A stretch of 64,000 nucleotides of DNA from Azadirachta indica (lineage: Eukaryota; Streptophyta; Magnoliopsida; Sapindales; Meliaceae): NCBI GenBank assembly GCA_022749755.1, contig CM040451.1:4850871-4914870 (forward strand). The letters are read 5' to 3'. Made by a program: the position numbers and the translations under genes. The notes beneath the pieces are model-generated. The model saw only the letters and a list, made by a program, of their open reading frames with translations, was not told the origin of the DNA and searched no databases. Shown here piece after piece: positions 56,899-64,000 of the stretch (within the stretch, counting starts at the first letter, position 1; every line of letters begins with the position of its first letter).

Positions 56899-57850
56899 TC
56901 TTCTCCTTGCATTTTATCCAAGCATATGTTGTATTGCATTAGGTGTTCTCTCTATCACAAATCTTTATCAAGGAACCACCCATCATCTTTTATTTTTGTA
57001 CCTACAAAAATGCATTTTGGTGCCTAAATCATTTTGGGTCCTTCAATGTTAGTTTTGGTTTGCTTTGAAACCCAAATCTTTCTAAATCCAATATATATTT
57101 TTCTTAATAGGACATGCATAACTCATGTGACCAATGCCATTACAATAGTTGCATGCAATATTAGAATCATTTAAAGAGGTAACCTTCATAAAATAATTTT
57201 TCTAATATTTTTATTTACTATGAGGCTTGTATCCAATAACTATATTTGTCAAAAATACATCTTTGAGAGCCAAGCAACTTTTCAAAATTCTTTTAACCAT
57301 TTGTGAATTTCACAACAATCTCATGGTTTTTTTCCTAAACATCTCATTTTTTTTTTTTGGATAAAACTTGAAATTTTGTGCTCTCATTTTCTTTTAGAAA
57401 ATCAATTTCTTTTTGAAAGACTTTTCTAACTACTTCAAAACCATTTATTTTCTCATGTAAATTATCAACTTCATTTTTCAAAATTTTGTTTCATTTTACA
57501 AATAGCTTTCTCATTCACCAAACTAGCATTCTCATTTTCAAGAATGTTCTTCTTCCCTTTCATGTAAATTCAATCTCAATAAGGAGTCTATCAATTTTCT
57601 TTTTAGGAATGCAGTTTTTGGAAACCAAATTTTCTAAATGATTATGCAGCTCTTCAAATGCATCCAACAATTCATCATGTGAATGAGAAGATTCAAAATG
57701 ATTTACCTTATTATCTCCTAATACTATAAAGCACAAGGTTGAAGTTTCATTTGCCTTCTTTTCTTCATCATTGCTCTCATCCTCTTCATGGTCATCATTG
57801 TAGTGTACAAGTGTTCAAAAACAATTATCATTTTGCTCAAAGTGCATAAG
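56899..57850 (-). pseudogene. Sirevirus-like gag relic with zinc knuckle
   Basis: Minus strand, right to left: an acidic run (DDHEEDESNDEEKKANETST) leading to LCFIVLGDNKVNHF; HSHDELLDAFEELHNHLENL; coiled-coil-like Lys/Glu-rich sequence; a clean CNYCNGIGHMSYAC zinc knuckle (57,112-57,153); then KIWVSKQTKTNIEGPK and IFVGTKIKDDG. This is the order seen in Sirevirus gag and the start of pol. Several stops. It is cut at 56,898 by the Tat-like element; the rest of pol is missing on the other side (26,875-32,036). Confidence 0.75.
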
Positions 57851-57899
57851 TGCATAAGTCATGTTCATCATTGGCCTTTCTCATCCAAGGGCATGACAC

Positions 57900-58728
57900 A
57901 TACGCGTGAGGTTGTAGCATATACGCACTATCGTTACGGCCTTTTCTTATGATATTTATAACATGTTATTTGAAAGCTCTAGATGTCTAGTTTTTAGCAA
58001 AGGAAACAGAATGCGATTCAAAGAGTTGTGTGGATGAAATTATGCTTGTTTTAGTAACTTATACTCAGCATGACAATTTTTACTCTTATCTAAGCTTATT
58101 TCGCCTCGAATCGTTGTTTTCTTCCTTCTTATTTATAAACACAAATTTTCATCAAATAACAACATGGCTTAAGGATTTTTACATATATTTAAGTCCGAAG
58201 ATTGATGATGAAAGAGTAAACTTGATAAGAACCCACTAGAAGACTTGCTTTACGAACTCTTGAATAAGTTGTTATGCGCACCTTTGGAACTAGAAAATAA
58301 GTTATAGATGACCAAATTAGAATTTAAGAAAATAAATCCTTAAAATTCCAATCTTGAAGACGCAACAAAGGTTAATCGCTCCTTTGATAAGTCACGATAT
58401 TACATTCTACCAAGAATACAAGAAAGCAAAGTTATGTTTGTTGAAAATATCTCATTATTATGATGTGATGATCAACTCATTTTACATTGTTATAGCCTTT
58501 ATATAGGCATGTAAATATTATTATTCTACATAAATAGAAATCCAAAATTAAGTAGGAATAGAAATCCTAACTTAAAAGAGAAAAACTATAATCCTAACTT
58601 AAATAAGAAATATAACAATCCTAAATAAAGTAGGAAACTAATTATATGTAAAGTAAATAATCGAAACAAAATAAGGTAATTATATGTAAAGTAAACTAAT
58701 TATATTAAAACTACTCGTTAAATACCCC
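57900..58728 (-). repeat. Probable 3' LTR of an Athila-like gypsy element
   Basis: On the minus strand it follows the polypurine-like AAGTTTGGGGGTA (58,729-58,741) and contains a CCTATATAAAGGC box (about 58,500). The second LTR would lie outside the window, so the inner-to-outer boundary near 57,900 is approximate. Confidence 0.45.
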
Positions 58729-60578
58729 CAAACTTAAAAATTGGCTTGCTTCAAGCAAATAAAAACAAGAGGACATCAATTAGAGAGTGAAGAAAATATA
58801 TCATGCAACACACATTGAGAATGACCGTTTTGAGCGAGTAATTCAGTTTAAAGTTAAGTCTCATAAATCAAAAGTCAAGCAGCTTAAGGAGAATTTCAAA
58901 ATATTAACATTTTACACATGGATACCAAATACACTTTACTCAAGATCTCTCTTGTAAGTGTGTGAGTAACCATTACTAACCAACCATTCTCGACTCAGAT
59001 TGGTTTATACAAACAGGTAAAGTATCTTCGACTTCTTAATGGGCTCTGAAGGTTTGATCTCATACCACTTTCCACTAATATAGGTAAGCACATCACTAAA
59101 GATCATTATGACATAACTTAGCCTTGGAACATTGGGCCAAGGCTAAGGTATCATTATAGATATCAACAACTCAAGTACTATAACATATTAATAATTCTAA
59201 GATTCAACTCTCAAACCCTCTATTCATTCTCAAGCATTACCCTATCTTCATCATTAACATCCACCAATAAATCCCCAAACTTATCTACTTACATAGACAT
59301 ATATAAATTTATTCAACAGTTTTTTTTTCTAATGTTTCAGCCTTACTTTACCTTTTGATGCGAGTTCTCTATAATTGCTTAGGCACGAGACCCAGTTACT
59401 CAATAAAAGTTTCTTTTTTTTTTTATTGCTTCAGCCTTATTCTACTTTTTGATGTGAGCTCTCTATGTTTACCTAGATATGACATCTAGTTACTCAATAA
59501 GAGCTTGACTTACACATTTTATTATTTCCTCAAACTCCACCCATCTTCCTATAATTCGATTAGCACTAAAATAATTAAATATCTGAGGGTTCAAAATAAA
59601 TGTTGATGAAAATTTATTCCAAGGCTAAGCTATTGTGTGGGTGATAATAAAGTAGGTAAAAGTAAGATCAATAAGGTGTATTGGAGATTAATTATTCTGG
59701 GAAGGTTTGAAAAGCTTAAACTATTCAAAAATGACCTGACTCATGTCCTAAATGATGCATTTCCTAGGATTTCGCCTCAAGTGGTAGTCAAACAAGTTTT
59801 AAAACCCAATGAAACCTTAATATTGCACTTTACTTAGATAAACTTTTTCTCAGTATGCAAAACAATTGAGAAGACATGACTATATGCTTAAATGAGTAAG
59901 GAATCCTAAAACAAAGTGAATTAGCAACTAGTCAAGCACCTAGATTATGTCAATAATTATCATTCTCCATAAACTACTTGCTGTAAATTTAAAACACGAA
60001 TTATTTATCTTCAGTAAACAAAAAAGAGAAACAAAACAACAAGCAAAAGAAAGTAAATAAGCATAAAAATGAAAAAAGAAATTGGTACACGAAACAACTT
60101 AAGCAAAACGTGATCAACACAACAAAGGAAGTAAGGCAATATCAATATTTCATTCCACAGTTAATAAATTCTCCCCTTTCTCCTCCCCCTCAAACTTGAA
60201 ATAAACATTGTCTCCAGTGTTTATACTTAAATAAACCACAAAGGAAAAGAGAATTATTACCAAGAGGCAAGATGTTGCCTTTCAATATTGCCCATCATCA
60301 TCATCCTCTTATGGAGGGATTTGGTTGACCAAAAATTCCACCCATTTGTATCTTTAAACTTTAACAAATTCGCTTTCATGCCTAAAATCACACAATCAAC
60401 AAACATTAAAAATAAATACATATAAAACAAAACGAAAATTCAATTAAAACAAAATTCAAAGGAAGAAAGCTTGGGTTACCTCCCAAGTAGCACTTGATTT
60501 AATGTCCCTACGTGGACTTAACCATTAAATTTGATCAAGTGGGATCCTTAAGCGAAACATTTGCCATCTTTTGCCCTT
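58729..60578 (-). other. 3' non-coding part of the Athila-like element
   Basis: Between integrase and the LTR. Holds a motif reading TTGGGAGGTAACCCAAGC on the minus strand (60,467-60,484), common in such elements; further G-rich AAGTTTG/AGTTTGAGGGGGAGG stretches (about 59,275 and 60,190); and a partial tandem duplication at about 59,328-59,510 (CAGCCTTA, TTTTGATG-GAG, TACTCAATAA). Frames such as 59,637-59,837 are not supported as genes. Confidence 0.5.
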
Positions 60579-60838
60579 TCAACCAAAATAAAGCTTGAGC
60601 TTTTCGCCGTTTATGCGAAACAACCTCCCATCTCCATCTTTCAAATTAATAGTGCCAAAATTTAATACTTCCTCAATTTTGAACAATGCCGACCTTTATG
60701 ATTTCAACTTGTCCTTAATCAACTCGTGTCTTGAATATAGTAATAAAACATGATGAACTGATGCTAAGTGTTTCCTACAGGCTAATCTGTCATGCAACTT
60801 CTTTTTCTTCTTTTTGAAAATTTTGGCATCCTTATACA
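60579..60838 (-). pseudogene. Athila-like integrase C-terminus
   Basis: The minus strand reads KDAKIFKKKKKKLHDRL, HVLLLYSRHELIKDKLKS, a stop, then RSALFKIEEVLNFGTINL and KDGDGRLFRINGEKLKLYFG with a final TGA at 60,579-60,581. Order and spacing match the DNA-binding tail of Athila/gypsy integrase (LLYNSRLKLFPGKLKSRW...VNGQRLKPYF). The single stop replaces the codon between KS and RS. The hAT element cuts it at 60,840. Confidence 0.75.
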
Positions 60839-61609
60839 TACAGGGATGTTGAAAATCTAATCCGATCCGCTCAATCTGCTAAATCCTATCTAATCCAATC
60901 TGTTTTCAATAGATTTGGTGGATCAATAGATCAGGTTGGATTCAAAAATTTAAAATCCACTAATAATGGATTAGATTATGGATTCACATTATTAATTCAC
61001 CAAAACCTGATCTAATCCGCTAAAAAAAATATAATGAATATTTTAAATAAAATATTATTTGTAATATATAAATTTATAAAATATAAATTTAAACTTTTAA
61101 TTTAATAATTCTTAATAAATGTATAGAAGCAATCCAATAATTTCAAATTAATATTATTAGTATCAATTATTAAAAGATAAAATAAAATAAAGCAAAAAAA
61201 AAATACGTTACCACAGTAGATCATTAAATCCTAAGTTTCATTCAAATTCAACCTGCCATTGCATTGCACTTCTCCTGTAAATCCATTGCCATATATTCAT
61301 AGAATAATTCATTGATTTCCCTTTATTTTATATTTAATTGATTTTCTTCCCTTTAAATTTCCTAATTCTTATTGAAAACCCAAATAATTCATTCAATTCC
61401 GATTTCCTTTAATTCTCATTCAATTACTTTCATTCTCATTCAAAGGTAATTTCGATATACAATTTTCTTTAATGAGGTTTCTTTTTAAGTTATATATAGT
61501 CCTTATATTATTCACTCTATATAATTATATTTGTGCTTATCAATGTTCAATTGTACACTATATTTTCTTTTATTATTGATTAACTAAATAATTTCTTTTT
61601 TCATATTGT

Positions 61610-63600
61610 AGGTTACTTACTAAGCTTGATAAAGGGAAAGATCAGGTTTCTCCAATTCAAAAATCTTTAAGTAAGCTTGAAAGTACACCTACTGTTGATG
61701 ATAATACTCTAATGTCTTCTGAAAAAAGAAAAAGAAATTCTTCTTCACAAGCTTGGGTTCATTTTAAACAAAATAAGTTCAAATCAATCGAATCTAGGGC
61801 AAAGTATTTGTATTGTGGTGTGAATATACTTGTGGCTCAAAATAAGGAACATCTAATTTATTGACTCATATAAAGGAGAGATGTAAGAAGTATTCAGGTC
61901 AAGAGGATAAAAACAAAAAACTTTATGTTTTCAACCTATAAAAATAGGAGAGGAAGTAGGCAAACTTATTACAACAAGTTATAGTTTTAAAGCTTATAGA
62001 AAAGCAGTTGCAAAGTTTATTATAAAAGATGAGATGCCATTTAGAGTTGTAAAAGGTAAAGGATTTAAGGATATGTTGAAAGTTTTTTAAAGTAGGTTTA
62101 ATGTATGTACCTTCTCGCATTACTGTTGCACATAATGTATTACAACTTTATATAAAAGAAAAAGAAAATTTGAAAAAAATTATTGTTAATAGTGATCAAA
62201 GAGTTTGCCTTACCACAAACATATGGACTTCGATTCAAAATTTTAGTTATATATGTCTTGTGCACATTACATTGATAATAATTGGAAGTTGTAAAAGAAA
62301 ATATTAAATTTTTGTTAAGTTGATGATCACAAAGGTGAAACAACTGGTAAACATGTGGAGATCTGTTTATTAGATTGGGGCACTAGGAATGTTTTACCAT
62401 AACTGTTGATAATGCAACTTCTAATGACATGGCTGTTTCATATTTGGCAAAGTAGTGAGCAATTGGAATGAAACTATTTTGGGAGGTAAATTTATGCATG
62501 TAAGGTGCAATGCGCATATATTGAATCTTATTGTTTCAGAGGGGTAATGAATCAATTATTAAAATTCGTAATGTTGTCAAATTTGTTAGAGCTTTATCAC
62601 CAAGGTTATAAAAGTTCAAGACTTATGTTTAGTGAGAAAAAGTTCCTTCAAAAAAAACTTTTGTGCTTAAATGTTCCCACTAGATGGAATTCAACTTATT
62701 TGATGTTGGAATCTGCAGAAAAGTTTCAAAAAGTGTTTGAACAGTTAGAGTTTTATGATGGACAATTTATTTGTGAGTTTGTATTGGTGAAAACAAAAAG
62801 GCTCCAACTACTTTGGATTGGAATATGTTCATTACTTTATTAAGTTTTTGAAGATTTTCTGTGATGCTATTTTGCAATTTTTAGGTTCTTTGTATGTGAC
62901 ATCTAATACATTTTTGTGTCAATGAAGTTTGATTTACACTCAACTACAAGCTTGGAGTGGAATTAAGGATGTATTTTTGAAAATAATGGCTCAAAATATG
63001 GAGAAAAAGTATGACAAATATTGCGAGAGTTATAAAAAAATCAATACATTATTATTTATTGATGTATTGCTTAATCTTCGCTACAAGGAACATTTTCTGA
63101 AGACATTTTCTTGTTTTTCCCTAGTATTTGGTGAAAATAAAGCTAATGAGTTGATTATTGAAGCACAAAATACTTTGAATAGCTTGTATGATTATTATAA
63201 AGTGCTTTACTCTAATGATGTTTTAATAATAGATAAGGTGCATAATGGACATGAGATAAAAGTTGACATTGATGAGACTGATGCTAGAAAGTTATTTGAA
63301 AGTGGTTATAAAAAGCTTGTAAAAGTGTTTGATGGTGAAGAGTGCAAAACACAAGTGGATCATTACTTAACGGAGCCATTTGAAAATATGGAAAATGAAG
63401 ATTTTGATATACTTAATTAGTAGAAGAGTAATTATTCAAAATATAACATTTCATCATATGTCATTGGAGATATTTTGGCAATATCTCTCTCCACTATAGC
63501 ACTCGAGTCAACATTTAGTACTGCTGGTCGTATTATTGATCCATTTCGAAGTTCATTATCTACAAGAACCGTGAAGGCACTTATTTGCACACAAAATTGA
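61610..63600 (+). pseudogene. hAT transposase relic
   Basis: After an AG at about 61,610 come: a BED-finger-like start with damaged Cys pair (SSQAWVHFKQNKFKSIESRA); then, in shifting frames, RITVAHNVLQLYIKEKENLK and VCLTTNIWTSIQNFSYICLV (62,107-62,260); MHVRCNAHILNLIV (about 62,495); LNVPTRWNSTYLMLESAEKF (about 62,670); and HFLKTFSCFSLVFGENKANE (63,090-63,150). The hATC dimerisation motif is at 63,430-63,600 (ISLSTIALESTFSTAGRIID, PFRSSLSTRTVKALICTQN). Many stops and frameshifts: inactive. Ac/Tip100-like by motif order. Confidence 0.85.
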
Positions 63601-64000
63601 ATAATGTTCTTCACTAATAAATCTTCATGAAGTAATGGATGAGATTAAACATATTGAGATAGGTGAATAAATAAAATTACAAGATTTTAGGCGATGAGAA
63701 GACTACATTTGATGATACTTAATTTCTTGTTTTAAGATTGTAAGTAAATGGATTCATTATTTTTCTATTATATTTACTATTTATTATTTATTTATTTACA
63801 ATATACTTATCACTTTTCAGCTGGTGAGATTTTTATTAACTATACAAATATTCATTTATTTAGTTAAAAAATCTAATTATAATTATTTATATATTCAAAC
63901 TTTCGGTTAATTATACAAATTTTCTATTGCCATTTAGTATGACTGTTGGTTACTTGTCCTGTTGCAATCTTGCTTCTATTGAGGGCAAAGAAAATTGCAG
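63601..64000 (+). other. hAT 3' untranslated region, partial
   Basis: AT-rich, no open frame. The right terminus of the hAT element is not in the window. Confidence 0.5.

Larger units (their letters stand above)
60841..64000 (+). mobile_element. hAT transposon, 5' end and degenerate transposase
   Basis: Starts with CAGGGATGTTGAAAAT, a hAT-type terminus. Clustered subterminal repeats follow at about 60,855-61,025: TAATCCGATCCGCT, GATCTAATCCGCTAA and reversed forms. A transposase relic follows and the element runs past the window edge. The eight bases before it are TATACATA; the matching right duplication would be outside the window. Confidence 0.8.

Noticed and set aside
58030..58239. 69-codon plus-strand frame
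   Set aside because: Lies within the probable Athila-like LTR on the opposite strand; no family resemblance.

Overview
The window is nuclear DNA of a flowering plant, most likely a eudicot; I cannot name the species. It is strongly AT-rich. Its few real gene structures have plant-type introns, pyrimidine-rich leaders and AAACCCTA (telo-box) motifs. Most of the right two thirds is made of nested plant transposable elements. I saw no tRNA, rRNA or CRISPR.

Region 1 (about 1-21,100) is a rearranged local gene cluster. A small unidentified gene with a CT-rich leader sits at 5,050-8,180 on the plus strand (copy B). A second copy lies on the minus strand (19,400 to 14,640). It is broken by point lesions and split in two by a short, internally deleted LTR retrotransposon (15,353-17,668). 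A third, 3'-only fragment lies at 3,160-3,455 on the minus strand. About 3.4 kb of the 3' flank (1-3,455) is repeated in direct orientation at 11,404-15,080. Copy B has its own internal tandem duplication, which gives it two candidate second exons. Exon-like segments of another unidentified gene lie at 3,467-4,101.

Region 2 (about 22,100-26,870) holds a large inverted repeat with arms of roughly 0.5 kb, TRIM-like retrotransposon ends, a gag relic and two degenerate tandem repeats.

Region 3 (26,875-57,850) is a nest of transposons. The outer layer is a Sirevirus-like copia element on the minus strand. Its 3' LTR and polypurine-rich tail are at 26,875-32,036 and its gag remnant is at 56,899-57,850. 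A solo LTR is inserted in the tail. A Tat-like Ty3/gypsy element (32,037-56,893, minus strand, target duplication CATAT) interrupts the Sirevirus. That element contains three further insertions: an 8.1-kb Mutator-like element (32,919-41,048, 9-bp target duplication TTATAACTA); a Tork-type copia (44,370-49,972, target duplication CGTGC); and a small hAT-like insertion (about 42,121-42,384). The Mutator-like element carries a multi-exon DUF1985/Ulp1-protease gene and a convergent, defective mudrA transposase gene. Both ends and the middle of this element are marked by clusters of a TGATCGAAA motif, two of them arranged as long, nearly perfect hairpins. The Tat element also carries an antisense gene (PF04195-like) with its own TATA box, and a minisatellite.

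Region 4 (57,900-64,000) is the 3' end of an Athila-like Ty3/gypsy element, cut inside its integrase C-terminus by a degenerate hAT transposon that runs off the right edge.

No complete, undamaged transposase or polyprotein is visible. The most unusual observation is the three-part GATCGAAA hairpin and motif system of the Mutator-like element. All boundaries come from hand alignment.
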